Shown: piece by piece, positions 50,309 to 59,239 of the stretch | How positions within the stretch are numbered: position 1 is the stretch's first letter | Layout of the letters: the number at the start of each line of letters is the position of its first letter | Origin: RYN-230 sp963793825 | GTDB lineage: Bacteria > Actinomycetota > Actinomycetes > Streptosporangiales > Streptosporangiaceae | DNA: 64,000 bases | NCBI GenBank assembly: GCA_963793825.1 | Contig: CAWCBE010000014.1 | Location: forward strand, 496,001 to 560,000 | Direction of reading: 5' to 3' | Program-made: the position numbers and the translations under genes | The notes under the pieces: generated by a model | Databases searched by the model: none | Seen by the model: only the letters and a program-made list of their open reading frames with translations | Told to the model about the DNA's origin: nothing

Positions 50309-52498
50309 TTGAGTGACCACATCGGGCGCGTGGCCACCGGGAACGGCGCGGCCAGCTTGCCGCCGGGCCCGGCCGTCCATAAGGACCGTCGTCAGCGCCG
50401 CCCGACCGGTGCGCCGCCGCCGCTGCCGCACCCTTTCACCATCAGCACAGCGGCGTGGCTGGTCCTTGGGGCCGTGGCGCTCGCCGGCGCGTTCCTGGCG
50501 TCCCAGCACACGCCGTGGCTCCGGATTGATGACCGGGCCAGCACGTGGGTGCTGCGTCTCCTGGCCGGGATACGGACGCCGTGGCTGACCGATGTGGCCA
50601 ACGGGATCAACCGGGCGGGCTCCGGCTGGGGGGCCACCGTGCTCGGCCTGTCGGTGGTCGCCCTGACGATGGCGTTCCGGCGCTGGCGGCACTTGCTGGT
50701 GTTCCTGGGAAGCGTGTTGTTACTGGAGATTGCCGGGACATCGATCTACTTCGGGCTGTCCAGGCCACGCCCGTACGGCGTGCCGATCATCGGCAGCTGG
50801 GGCGGGTACTCCGGGGTGTCGCCCTCGGTGGCGGTCGTCACGATCTTCTTGATGGGCATCGTCTACTGCCTGGCCGTGCCGGGCCGCGCCCGCTCCTGCG
50901 CCAAGGCGGCGGTGGCCGTCGTGGTCGCCGTGTTCTGTCTGGCTCGCCTGTACCTGGGTGTCGATCACCCCAGTGATGCGCTGCTCGCCGTGGCGTTCGC
51001 TGTGGCGATCGCGGTCACCGCGTTCCGGTACTTCACCCCGAACGAGGCGTTCCCCGTCGCCTACCAGCGCGGAAGCACCGCACACGTGGATGTGACCGGC
51101 CGGCGGGGGCAGGCGATCCGCCAGGCCGTGCGTGACCAGCTCGGGCTCACGGTGACCGAGATCAAGCCGGTCGGCCTGGAGTCCTCCGCCGGCTCCACGC
51201 CGTTGCGGCTGCGAGTCGGAGGCAGCCCGGAGGAGTTCGTGTTCGCCAAGCTCTACACCAAGGGCCACGTCCGCGCCGACCGCTGGTACAAGCTGTGGCG
51301 GACCATCCTGTACGGCTCCCTGGAGGACGAGCACCCCTTCCAGACCGTGCGGCGCCTGGTCGAGTACGAGGACTATGCGCTGCGCCTGCTGCAGGACATC
51401 GGGGTCCGCACGGCCCGGCCGTACGGCATCGTGGAGATCACGCCCGAGCGCGAGTACATGCTGGTCACCGAATTCCATACCGGCGCCGTCGAAATCGGGG
51501 AAGCCGACGTCGACGACACGGTGATCGACCAGGGACTGCGGCTGATCCGCACGCTGTGGGACGCCGGGATCGCCCACCGCGACATCAAACCAGGCAACCT
51601 GATGGTCCGCTCCGGGGAGCTGCTGCTGATCGACGTGGCCTTCGTCCAGGTGCGCCCGTCACCATGGCGGCAGGCGGTCGACCTGGGGAACATGATGCTC
51701 GTCCTGGCCGTGCGCACCGACCCGCAGCGGGTCTACCGGCGGGCGCTGGCGTACTTCACCGAAGCCGAGCTCGCCGAAGCATTCGCCGCCACCCGCGGGG
51801 TCGCCAGCCCGACCCAGCTGCGCGCCTTCATGAAACGGCACCCGCGCGACCTGCTCCGCGAATTCCGCGCCCTCGCCCCGCAGCGGCCGCCGATCGCGCT
51901 GCAACGCTGGAACATCCAGCGGGTCGCTCTGGCGGCCGCGATGCTCGCCGTCATTACCGCCGCCGTGGGGGAAACGTGGAATGCCTTCTTCCCGGCGGCC
52001 GAGAATCTGGGCGCCTACGCTCCCAGCTGCGGTACCGGCCATTCGATGATCCTCAGCGCCCAGGCAGTCCCGTCCGCTGCCCTGCTGCCCTGCCTTGCCG
52101 CGCTCCCGGCGGGCTGGAACGTTGGCGGCACGGACATCGCCAGCGGGAAAGCCAGCTTCTGGCTGGACTCCGATCGCGCAGGGCCGCGAGCGGTCACCGT
52201 AACCCTCACTGCGACCTGCGACACCTCGGGCGCCCAGCAGATCCCCTCCGACCAGCCCGGCACGCGCCGGTTCGAGCATCCGCTGAGCCTGGCGCCGCAG
52301 TTCTCCAGCCTCCGCTTCTACACATTCCCCGGCGGCTGCGCTACCTACCGGTTCAGGTTCGCGCAAGGCACATCCCCCGCGCTGGCCGTCGCCGTCGATA
52401 ACGCGCTGGCGTTCCAGTCCCGGTCAACCCTCGTCAACTACGTCCGGCACACCGAAGGTCTCATGCTCTGCGGGCGAGATGCCGCATGCCCGCGATGA
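50309..52498 (+). CDS. PAP2 phosphatase - protein kinase-like - exported domain fusion
   Basis: 729 residues. Residues 45-240 are a PAP2-type membrane phosphatase with about six helices: LSRPRPYG (RP motif), SVAVVTIFLMG (PSGH-like site without the usual His) and ARLYLGVDHPSDALLA (last motif with His). Residues 270-530 resemble a kinase: FAKLYTKG (ATP-binding Lys), AGIAHRDIKPGNLMV (HRD loop) and LLLIDVAFV (DFG replaced by DVA). A helix near 560-580 (VALAAAMLAVITAAVGETW) leads to an outside domain with six or so cysteines. The TTG at 50309 follows GGGGGTGA. It may couple lipid-phosphate removal with a cytoplasmic kinase; the missing His and altered DFG leave activity uncertain. Confidence 0.75.
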   Translation: MSDHIGRVATGNGAASLPPGPAVHKDRRQRRPTGAPPPLPHPFTISTAAWLVLGAVALAGAFLASQHTPWLRIDDRASTWVLRLLAGIRTPWLTDVANGINRAGSGWGATVLGLSVVALTMAFRRWRHLLVFLGSVLLLEIAGTSIYFGLSRPRPYGVPIIGSWGGYSGVSPSVAVVTIFLMGIVYCLAVPGRARSCAKAAVAVVVAVFCLARLYLGVDHPSDALLAVAFAVAIAVTAFRYFTPNEAFPVAYQRGSTAHVDVTGRRGQAIRQAVRDQLGLTVTEIKPVGLESSAGSTPLRLRVGGSPEEFVFAKLYTKGHVRADRWYKLWRTILYGSLEDEHPFQTVRRLVEYEDYALRLLQDIGVRTARPYGIVEITPEREYMLVTEFHTGAVEIGEADVDDTVIDQGLRLIRTLWDAGIAHRDIKPGNLMVRSGELLLIDVAFVQVRPSPWRQAVDLGNMMLVLAVRTDPQRVYRRALAYFTEAELAEAFAATRGVASPTQLRAFMKRHPRDLLREFRALAPQRPPIALQRWNIQRVALAAAMLAVITAAVGETWNAFFPAAENLGAYAPSCGTGHSMILSAQAVPSAALLPCLAALPAGWNVGGTDIASGKASFWLDSDRAGPRAVTVTLTATCDTSGAQQIPSDQPGTRRFEHPLSLAPQFSSLRFYTFPGGCATYRFRFAQGTSPALAVAVDNALAFQSRSTLVNYVRHTEGLMLCGRDAACPR

Positions 52499-52846
52499 GC
52501 TAGCCGGGCCGGCCCTGCCCAGCTAGCCGCGCTTGGAGCTTCACCACCGCAGCCGCGCAGGCAGCCCGGTGAGTTCATACCTGCGGCTAATGGCTAATTG
52601 CAGCATGATCAGATCATCGCCGCAGAACGCCCTGATATGTGCTCAACCACGCTGCCAAGAACAAGCGGACACAGGAGCGAATAATCGCTCAGGGAGGACT
52701 TCTCAGGTGGTGGACGTCGCTACGGCTTCCGGCGGATGGTGACATGGTGTGACCGGCTGAGAGGGTCTACGTTGGGTTTCCGCTCAATCGCTGGGCCCCG
52801 CAGCTGGCCCAGCCTCCCGGGTCCCCGCCCGGCCGGGAGGTGCCCG
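52499..52846. other. Intergenic
   Basis: 350 bases; no gene. It ends in the GGGAGG ribosome site of the integrase relic. Confidence 0.4.
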
Positions 52847-53640
52847 ATGACCACTGCTGCCCCATCACTGCGCTCGTCACGATCCAGCCCGCCTTCAGGG
52901 ACCCCGAACGGCTCGCCCGCGCCGGGTTCCTGGCCGGCCACAGGGGCTTGACTCGCGAGGCGTACACGCTGGACCTGCGCCAGTTCACCACCTGGTGCCG
53001 CGCCCGCTCCCTGAACCTGTTCACCGTCCGCCGCGCCGACATCGAGAGCTTTGCCCGGGACCTGGAAGGACAAGGCCGCGCATGTCCGCCGACCTCGCCT
53101 GGACTACGAGTCCCACGCCACCGTCCTAGACCGCAACGAGCTGGGCGCCATGCTGGTCGCCGCGGGGCTCGGTTCGCCGCTCGAACATGCGCTGATATCC
53201 CTCCTCGCCTTGAACGGCCTGCCGGTCTCGGAGGCTACCGGTGCCGACATCGAGCAGCTGGGCCTGGAGCGAGGGCACCGGACCCTGACGATCACCCGCA
53301 AGGGCGGCAAGGTCGTCACCATCGTGCTCGCGCCGCGCACCGCCCGGGCGGTCGACCTGGCAACCGGGGAACGCTGTGACGGGCCGATCTTCCTGGCCGC
53401 GGACGAGCGGCGGCTGGACCGCCACGGCGCCGGGCGGATCGTCGGCCGGGTAGCGCGCCGCGCCGGGATCAGCAAGGCGGTCGGCCCGCACACGCTCAGA
53501 CACGCGTTCATCACCGCGGCGCTAGATGCCGGAGTGCCGCTCAGGGACGTGCAAGACGCCGCCTCCCATGCCGGCCCGCGGACCACGATGAGGTACGACC
53601 GAGCCCGCGGCAGCCTGGACCGGCACGCCACCTATATTGA
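52847..53640 (+). pseudogene. Phage-type tyrosine recombinase, inactivated
   Basis: The ATG at 52847 (after GGGAGG) begins MTTAAPSLRS and a frame change near 52872 continues as VTIQPAFRDPERLARAGFLA, the core-binding domain. After DIESFARDLEGQGRA about 35 residues are missing and the frame changes again to HVRRPRLDYESHATVLDRNE, the catalytic domain. That domain keeps TRKGGK (Lys), HTLRH (His-Arg), ASHA (His) and RHATY (Tyr), but the first Arg, normally LRVSEA, is Pro (LNGLPVSEATG). An IS lies directly at its 3' end. It cannot be active. Confidence 0.8.
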
Positions 53641-53642
53641 GT

Positions 53643-54554
53643 GTTATTCAGAACCTTTGGGTAGCAGATAGATTCTCGTTCAGCGTGTCGCCATAAATAA
53701 CAACGGTTCCCTTGGGAGAATTGGGTTTTCCGACCAAAGAATTCCCTCGCCCAGGAGAACCGTTGCGGTACTATCGTACTACAGGTTTAATGCTCTCGCA
53801 GATGCAGGAACTCGCCTGCCGTGTCCATGAGGCGCTTCCCGAGCCCTGGAATAAGGGAACCGGGCGCCCGAGGGCGTGCGGCCTTTATGTGGCGGCAGAG
53901 ATCGCGTGCATGTATCTCCGGCAGAACGGAACGCAGGAGTTCCTGGGCGACTTGAAAGGCGTCTCGCAGCCGACGGTGTCCCGGATCGTCACCGTGCTGG
54001 TGCCGGTGGTCAGGGCCGTCCTGGAAGAGTTCGTGCCGTCCGCGGAGGACGCCATCGAGGTGGCCAGCGGACGGGTGTGCCTGGTCGACGGCACCATCAC
54101 GCCCTGCTGGTCCTACGAGGAGCACCGCGAGCTGTGGAGCCGCAAGCACGGCACCACCGGGTTCAACGCGCAACTGGTCAGCCTGCTCGGCGGGAATGCG
54201 ATTTACATTTCTGATCCGCTTCCGGGGAAGACTCATGACGCAGCCGCGTTTGCGGGCACGCCAGTCGCGGAGATCATCCGGAACTCCGGCGGCGGGATCG
54301 CTGATAAGGGATATCAGGGGTGCGGCATGGTCACCCCGCGCAAGAAGCAGCCGCACGGCAGGCTCTTGCAATGGGAAAAGCAATTCAACGCTGATGTCTC
54401 ATCGCTCCGGGCACCCATCGAAAGGCTCGTTGCCCATTTCAAGTCCTGGCGGATCTTCCACACGGACTACCGCCGCCCGTACCACACTTACCGCGACGCG
54501 TATGACGCCGCTCGCGGGTTGTTCTTCTTCTCACTCAACTGGGGTTTTGAATAA
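53643..54554 (+). mobile_element. IS5-family-like insertion sequence, third element (912 bp)
   Basis: Left end GTTATTCAGAACC and right end GGTTTTGAATAA form an imperfect inverted repeat (TTATTCA then A/G AACC), similar in its TTATTCA core to the 894-bp IS. A possible 3-bp duplication AGT flanks it (53640-53642, 54555-54557); the exact edge is uncertain by one base. One transposase gene on the plus strand, with its TAA at the very end. Confidence 0.75.
53763..54554 (+). CDS. IS transposase (DDE_Tnp_4, IS5-like)
   Basis: 263 residues from the TTG at 53763 preceded by AGGAG; the frame is open to 53712. FLGDLKGVSQPTVSRIVTVL is the HTH, CLVDGTITPCWSYEEH holds the first Asp, GIADKGYQGCGM the second and IERLVAHFKSWRIFHT the Glu. 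It is a distant relative of the transposase of the 894-bp IS. Appears intact. Confidence 0.88.
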   Translation: MRYYRTTGLMLSQMQELACRVHEALPEPWNKGTGRPRACGLYVAAEIACMYLRQNGTQEFLGDLKGVSQPTVSRIVTVLVPVVRAVLEEFVPSAEDAIEVASGRVCLVDGTITPCWSYEEHRELWSRKHGTTGFNAQLVSLLGGNAIYISDPLPGKTHDAAAFAGTPVAEIIRNSGGGIADKGYQGCGMVTPRKKQPHGRLLQWEKQFNADVSSLRAPIERLVAHFKSWRIFHTDYRRPYHTYRDAYDAARGLFFFSLNWGFE

Positions 54555-54557
54555 AGT

Positions 54558-54870
54558 TCATTGTCGCCGCGATGTCGTTTGGCAAGCCGAGCCCTTCGGC
54601 GCTGGAATCAGTCGCGGCAATGGCGAAATTGGTCCCGCCCCCAATCGTCGGGTCCACGTTCCCCGAATACGACTAGCTCACGATGTAATCGCCGCTCGCA
54701 GTCGCGTTGAACGCTGGGGTCACCTGGTTGCCAGTGCCCGACCAGTTCCCGATGACCGAGCCGACTGGCGGCGGCGGCACGGTCACGGTCTTGGTCACCG
54801 TGGGCCCTGGCATCTTGACCGTTACTGTCTTGGTGACCGTAGCGCCAGTGGTGGGAGAGAAACAGTTCGG
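54558..54870 (-). pseudogene. Actinobacterial surface lipoprotein relic
   Basis: ATVTKTVTVKMPGPTVTKTV, VGSVIGNWSGTGNQVTPAFN, ASGDYIVS, then an in-frame TAG (54673-54675) where related proteins have Trp, and SYSGNVDPTIGGGTNFAIAA, GLPNDIAAT. The Thr/Val/Lys repeat followed by this beta domain is characteristic of a lipoprotein family of unknown function. The lipobox start is missing on the right, and the IS/integrase junction cuts the end on the left. Confidence 0.65.
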
Positions 54871-54903
54871 TCGATCGTGCCGTTGGCGTCGCGCGTTTAA
54901 TCG

Positions 54904-55374
54904 TCAGAGATGCCTGGAGCTGCCAGCTGGCCTGAGCTCCGCCTGGTCTTTGAGAGCGACGCGACGGCCGGCTTCGTGCCGGTAGTTCACCAGGCCTTTC
55001 CACCGGCCGTCTGCGCCTCGTTGCCATTCCAGCAGGAATGCGTCTACCCATACCCCGCCTGACAAGACCTGACATGGCTTCGCGTCCGCGGGGACGTGCT
55101 CCGGGAAACAGTGGAAGCATTCGCCGAGCAGGGCGGACATCGCCTCTGACAACGGGACAGACTCCGCGGGGTGAGTCTCGCGACCGTAACGCTCAGCCAT
55201 CCGATGCCCCTCAAGCAGCGCTTGGCAGGTCGGCGTGCGGTGATACGCACTGCCGTATGGAGTCCGCCACACCCGGACTGGAAGTCCCTTGCGCGCCGCC
55301 ATGCATTCGGACTCGCCGCACCATGTTGCGATCTCGCCGTGCTTGCACCGTTCATTGCCCGGCACCTGCGCCAT
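54904..55374 (-). CDS. Conserved hypothetical, Cys/His-rich
   Basis: 156 residues. CKHGEIATWCGESECMAARK (three Cys and a His) near the start suggests a small zinc site; a second group, HRTPTCQALLEGHRM and LLGECFHCFPEH, may bind another metal. The C-terminal GRWKGLVNYRHEAGRRVALK is a conserved basic end. No signal or membrane part. I have no function; it could bind nucleic acid. Confidence 0.65.
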   Translation of the reverse strand: MAQVPGNERCKHGEIATWCGESECMAARKGLPVRVWRTPYGSAYHRTPTCQALLEGHRMAERYGRETHPAESVPLSEAMSALLGECFHCFPEHVPADAKPCQVLSGGVWVDAFLLEWQRGADGRWKGLVNYRHEAGRRVALKDQAELRPAGSSRHL

Positions 55375-55625
55375 GCCGCCATCATCCGCCCGGCTGGCCG
55401 TCCGGTAAATGGAGATGTGCGAGCAGTCGCGCCATGAGCGGTAAATCGGTCGATGTTCGACCTGACTCCGCCTACGCTGGCAGGTGACTGGCCGACTTGG
55501 CGGTAAGGGCCAGAGTCCGGTCGTCCCGCGAGGAGCGCGATCCTGGGCCTGGCTGGGCTGCCGCAGTTGAGCGCGAGATTGGGTGATCTGCGTCCTTATC
55601 CCGATCCCGGATTCCCGCGCGCTTA

Positions 55626-55712
55626 CGGCCGGTGCTCGTGGCTATTGGCTTGGTGGCGGAGGGCGAAGATCGCGGCCTGGACGCGGTCTTGCAGGCCGAG
55701 TTTGGTGTGCGC
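55626..55712 (-). pseudogene. LuxR-type regulator relic, C-terminal end
   Basis: On the minus strand: HTKLGLQDRVQAAIFALRHQ followed by ANSHEHRP and a stop. KLGLxDRVQAAIFA is the last helix of NarL/LuxR response regulators. The rest is missing. Confidence 0.5.
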
Positions 55713-55774
55713 GACATCTGCACCGCAGCGCTCCGCCAGCTCGGCGACAAACCACGCCGCCACCCATACTCGCG

Positions 55775-55895
55775 CCGCGTGACGGCAGGCCTCACCGGCC
55801 GCGAACTAGATGTCATGCAGCTGGTAGCCCAAGGCAACACCAGCAGGCAAATCGGCCACGCCTTGTTCATCAGCCCCGCCGATGAGGCTTCCTGA
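55775..55895 (+). pseudogene. LuxR-type HTH relic
   Basis: GLTGRELDVMQLVAQGNTSR then QIGHALFISPADEAS is the first two thirds of a LuxR HTH, broken where the recognition helix should continue (normally ISPKTASVHVSNIL). Orientation is opposite to the relic at 55626-55712. Confidence 0.5.
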
Positions 55896-56195
55896 TTGGC
55901 CGTGCGCACCGATGGATCATTCGGGGCCTGCTTTGCATGGCAGGCATGCTGGCGATTTCGGTCCGGGCAGTCTGCGCCGACCTGCGTCCGGCGGTCACGA
56001 GCCAGCTGGTCAGGCTGCGCACCGGCCAGCTCATGGACGGGCGGACATCCCGGGCTGGCCGGAGCGCGGTCAGGCCCATCACCCGTTGAGGGGGAGGTAG
56101 CGGCAGCCGCTCATGGGGTGGGATAACACTGGTGACGCTGGTGCCCGGCGGGGACAAAAACGCCCGAAACGGACCTCAAACGAGTGGAGGCTGGC
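55896..56195. other. Intergenic
   Basis: 300 bases; nothing recognised apart from the ribosome site TGGAGGCTGGC of the next gene. Confidence 0.4.
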
Positions 56196-57785
56196 ATGCC
56201 CGGCTCAGCTACCCGTGCCAATGCGCTCGACCATGTGGTGGTGGTGCTGTTTGAGAACCGGTCGCTGGACAACGTGCTGGGCCGCCTCTACGAGCCGGGA
56301 GATGGCAAGGCCTTTGAGGGCGTCATCGGGAAGGAACTGAGCAACCCGATCCCCGGATGGGCGGAGCACGGCGCTGGCCGCAAGGTGGTGCCCTACGGCG
56401 TCACTACCGACATGGATTCCCCTAACCCGGACTCGGGTGAGGAGTGGTATCACACCAACACGCAGCTGTTCGGCGCGGTCAACGACCACAACCGGTTCAA
56501 GATCGGCGAGGGCGTGACAGCACCGTGGAACGCGCCGCCGGCGGGCGCGGTTCCGGCCATGGATGGGTTCGTCACCGACTACATCAGCACGTTCACCGGC
56601 GAGGTGGGGCGGCAGCCGGCCTATGAGGAGTACGCCCAGATCATGACCGGGTACACCCCGCAGCAGCTGCCGGTGCTGAGCGGCATCGCGCGCCAGTTCG
56701 GGGTATTTGACCACTGGTTCTCCGAGGTGCCGTCGCAGACGTTCATGAACCGGTCGTTCTGGACGGCGGCGACGTCGTCGGGGCTGGTCGTGAACAGCCC
56801 GGTGAGAAAGTGGTTCACCGACAACGACGCGGAGACGATCTTCGAGCGGCTTGAGCGGCACGGCAGGACCTGGAAGGTCTATGTGATGGAGCCGATGTGC
56901 CTGTCGTTCACCGGTGTCATCCACTATCCCCGCCTGAAGGACCGGCTGGCGACGCATTTCGTGCGGTTTTCTGAGTTCGAGAAGGACGCCGCGGCGGGGA
57001 CCCTGCCCGATTTCGCGCTGATCGAGCCGGACATGATCGCCGGTCACGGCGACTACCACCCGGCGTTCGGCCGGTCATTTTTCGGCGGCAACGTCGATAT
57101 CGGGCTGGACGCGCCGTCGGCGATGCTGGGCGGCGAAGCATTCCTGGAGCGGGTCTTCAACGCCTACCGGTCCGCCACCTGCCCGTCAGGCACCAACGTC
57201 TGGAACACGACCCTCCTGATCGGGTGGGACGAGCCAGGCGGAACCTACGACCACGTGCCCCCCGGACCGGTCCCGCCGCCCGATCCGGCCGCACCGGCGG
57301 GTGAGTTCGGCTTCACGTTCGACCGTTCCGGCTACCGCGTCCCCGCCATCATCGTGTCGCCATGGGTCGAGTCGGGCTCGGTGTACAACGAGGAGTACCG
57401 GCACACCTCGCTGATCGCGACGCTGCGCAAGGCCTGGGACCTCGGCGCGCCGTTCACCCAGCGCGACGCCTCGGCGCGCACCTTCGACCACGTGTTCACC
57501 CGCGGCACACCGCGCGATCCGCAGACCTGGGCCAGCGTCGCGGCCCAGCCCCTGCCGGCATGGGCAATTGATTACGCGGCCCTGGGCAACGCCCTCGGCT
57601 ACCTGGGCAAGGACGTCGCACCCGGCATCATCGAGCACGCCAGGCAGATGGGGGTCAAACTCCCACCGCAACTGGACGACCCCTCCGCCGACCTCACGCC
57701 CCAGCTCATCGTCGAAGTCATCAGGGACGTCGCCTTCCACTACTTCCCCCAGCTGGCACCGGGTGGCGCGGGCGATAGCCACTGA
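56196..57785 (+). CDS. Phosphoesterase family (phospholipase C / acid phosphatase-like)
   Basis: 529 residues, ATG at 56196 with GGAGG close upstream; an in-frame GTG at 56184 is possible. LDHVVVVLFENRSLDNVLG at about 9-28 is the metal-binding start of PF04185 phosphoesterases; QTFMNRSFWTAATSSG has the nucleophile region (Thr or Ser), HGDYHPAF and LLIGWDEPGGTYDHVPPGP supply further metal ligands (Asp, Glu, His). No Tat or Sec signal is visible, unlike secreted phospholipases C, so it may be cytoplasmic or exported in another way. Confidence 0.85.
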   Translation: MPGSATRANALDHVVVVLFENRSLDNVLGRLYEPGDGKAFEGVIGKELSNPIPGWAEHGAGRKVVPYGVTTDMDSPNPDSGEEWYHTNTQLFGAVNDHNRFKIGEGVTAPWNAPPAGAVPAMDGFVTDYISTFTGEVGRQPAYEEYAQIMTGYTPQQLPVLSGIARQFGVFDHWFSEVPSQTFMNRSFWTAATSSGLVVNSPVRKWFTDNDAETIFERLERHGRTWKVYVMEPMCLSFTGVIHYPRLKDRLATHFVRFSEFEKDAAAGTLPDFALIEPDMIAGHGDYHPAFGRSFFGGNVDIGLDAPSAMLGGEAFLERVFNAYRSATCPSGTNVWNTTLLIGWDEPGGTYDHVPPGPVPPPDPAAPAGEFGFTFDRSGYRVPAIIVSPWVESGSVYNEEYRHTSLIATLRKAWDLGAPFTQRDASARTFDHVFTRGTPRDPQTWASVAAQPLPAWAIDYAALGNALGYLGKDVAPGIIEHARQMGVKLPPQLDDPSADLTPQLIVEVIRDVAFHYFPQLAPGGAGDSH

Positions 57786-57845
57786 GCCAACGTCGCACCG
57801 GTGTGTTCGCCCTCCAACTCATGCCCCGCCGCCGGATCATTGATC

Positions 57846-57951
57846 ATGGAGAGCATGGGGAAGAAGCCCCGGCAGCGCCGCTCGTTCACACCGGAGTTCA
57901 AGGCCGAGATCGTCGAGTTGTGCCAGCGCGGCGACCCCACGCCATCAACCC
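57846..57951 (+). pseudogene. IS3 orfA relic
   Basis: MESMGKKPRQRRSFTPEFKA then EIVELCQRGDP is the start of a HTH_Tnp_1 transposase subunit. It stops matching after about 35 residues and runs into a repeat, tgtccgtcaagcgg. Confidence 0.65.
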
Positions 57952-57977
57952 TGTCCGTCAAGCGGGGGGCAACCTCA
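57952..57977. repeat. Short direct repeat flanking the DHFR-like gene, left copy
   Basis: tgtccgtcaagcgggg, continuing to gcaacctca; near-identical to 58678-58702. Probably the end of a former IS3 element. Confidence 0.6.
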
Positions 57978-57988
57978 GAGGAGGAACC

Positions 57989-58588
57989 GTGTCTTCCACT
58001 GTTCTGTACATGTCCATGTCGCTCGACGGGTACATCGCGGGCCCGAATGACGGACCCGGCAATCCGGGCGGCGACGACTTCGGCCGGCTCCACGACTGGC
58101 TGGGGGGTGGCGACTCCAGCACTGGCGAGGGTCACGACGGGTACCGGCCGGCCGGTGAGCAGAGCCGCATCGTGTTCGACGAGATGATGAGCACCGGCGC
58201 CGTTGTCGTCGGGCGCAGGACGATCGAGCAGGCCGGGTACTGGGGCGGCGAGCATCACGGTGGAGTGCCGATCTTCGTGCCCACTCACCAGCCGCCGCTG
58301 GACGTTGCGCCGGGTCAGGTGCGCTTTATCACCGATGGGATCGAATCTTGTGTGGCACAAGCCAAGGCAGCGGCCGGCGACCGGAATGTGCTGGTGCATG
58401 GCGCGGTCACCGCTCAAGAATGTTTGCGTGCAGGGGTCCTGGACGAGTTGCAGATCCACCTGATCCCCTTTCTCCAGGGCAGGGGCCGTCGCCTGTTCGA
58501 CACCTTGCCCGGGGAGATCGAACTCGATGTCGCTCGCGTGATCGACACTCCCGAAGCCACCCACCTCCGCTACCGCGTCCGTCGCTGA
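57989..58588 (+). CDS. Dihydrofolate reductase-like (RibD C-terminal) protein
   Basis: 199 residues. The GTG at 57989 follows AGAGGAGGAACC. TVLYMSMSLDGYIAGPNDGP is the typical start of the RibD-C/DHFR family in actinobacteria; GAVVVGRRTIEQAGYWGG and RNVLVHGAVTAQECLRAGVL then DELQIHLIPFLQGRGRRLFD complete the NADPH-binding fold. It is unlikely to be the housekeeping FolA. It lies between two short direct repeats and next to IS3 debris. Confidence 0.85.
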   Translation: MSSTVLYMSMSLDGYIAGPNDGPGNPGGDDFGRLHDWLGGGDSSTGEGHDGYRPAGEQSRIVFDEMMSTGAVVVGRRTIEQAGYWGGEHHGGVPIFVPTHQPPLDVAPGQVRFITDGIESCVAQAKAAAGDRNVLVHGAVTAQECLRAGVLDELQIHLIPFLQGRGRRLFDTLPGEIELDVARVIDTPEATHLRYRVRR

Positions 58589-58677
58589 GGGGATCCAAAG
58601 GAGTAGCAGGCCCCGCCGAGTTCGAAGCCAGTCACCGCAACGAGATCAAGAATGTAGCCTGACCAAGTCATCAGCCG

Positions 58678-58702
58678 TGTCTGTCAAAGCGGGACAACCT
58701 CA
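58678..58702. repeat. Short direct repeat flanking the DHFR-like gene, right copy
   Basis: tgtctgtcaaagcggg, continuing to acaacctca. See left copy at 57952-57977. Confidence 0.6.
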
Positions 58703-59140
58703 TCATAGAGTGAGATGCGCGAGGCCAGCCGCCCCGAATGAATGATCTGTACTCAGCAAGAGCAGAGAACTAAAGACCCAGCCGGAGCAAATATTCGGCG
58801 ATGTGCGCCAGTCGCCCTCGATTCTCACGCGCGACTGACTGCCCCGCGTAGCGGCGACGTTCGCGGCCTTGGGCCGGTCACAGATCGGCCGAGCAGCCCG
58901 CAGTGACGCAGCCCTACTCCCCCACGGCTGACGGCGCCACGGGACCCGGTCAGCCGATTCCACAACAAGAAGCGCTCAGCCTCTCCGGCTGCCAGCAATC
59001 TCAGGTCACCGGCACCATCGGCACGCAATCCGTAGCCGCAACGGCATGCATGGCCATGGCCCCCAGCATCGGGGGCAGATCCGGGGGCAGATCCCGGTCC
59101 GATGGTCACCGGATACGTGAGCGAAAAACGTTCATGACCT
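58703..59140. other. Intergenic
   Basis: 440 bases; no gene recognised. Confidence 0.4.
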
Positions 59141-59186
59141 TGGGAGTCCTCTTACGGAATCGAACCGTAGGCCTTCTCCTTACCAT
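59141..59186 (-). other. 3' half of a tRNA-Thr (GGT), attachment-site relic
   Basis: On the minus strand, ATGGTAAGGAGA (anticodon loop with GGT and the 3' side of the anticodon stem) is followed by AGGCC, the T arm TACGG-TTCGATT-CCGTA and AGAGGACTCCCA. This is the anticodon-to-end half of tRNA-Thr(GGT). The 5' half is not present. Integrative elements insert into tRNA 3' halves, so this is most likely one end (att) of a past or present element. Confidence 0.7.
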
Positions 59187-59239
59187 GTATCGGTCCGCGG
59201 TTCCGTCGCTGCAGGGAGGTCCGCTGGCCTGCCCATACG

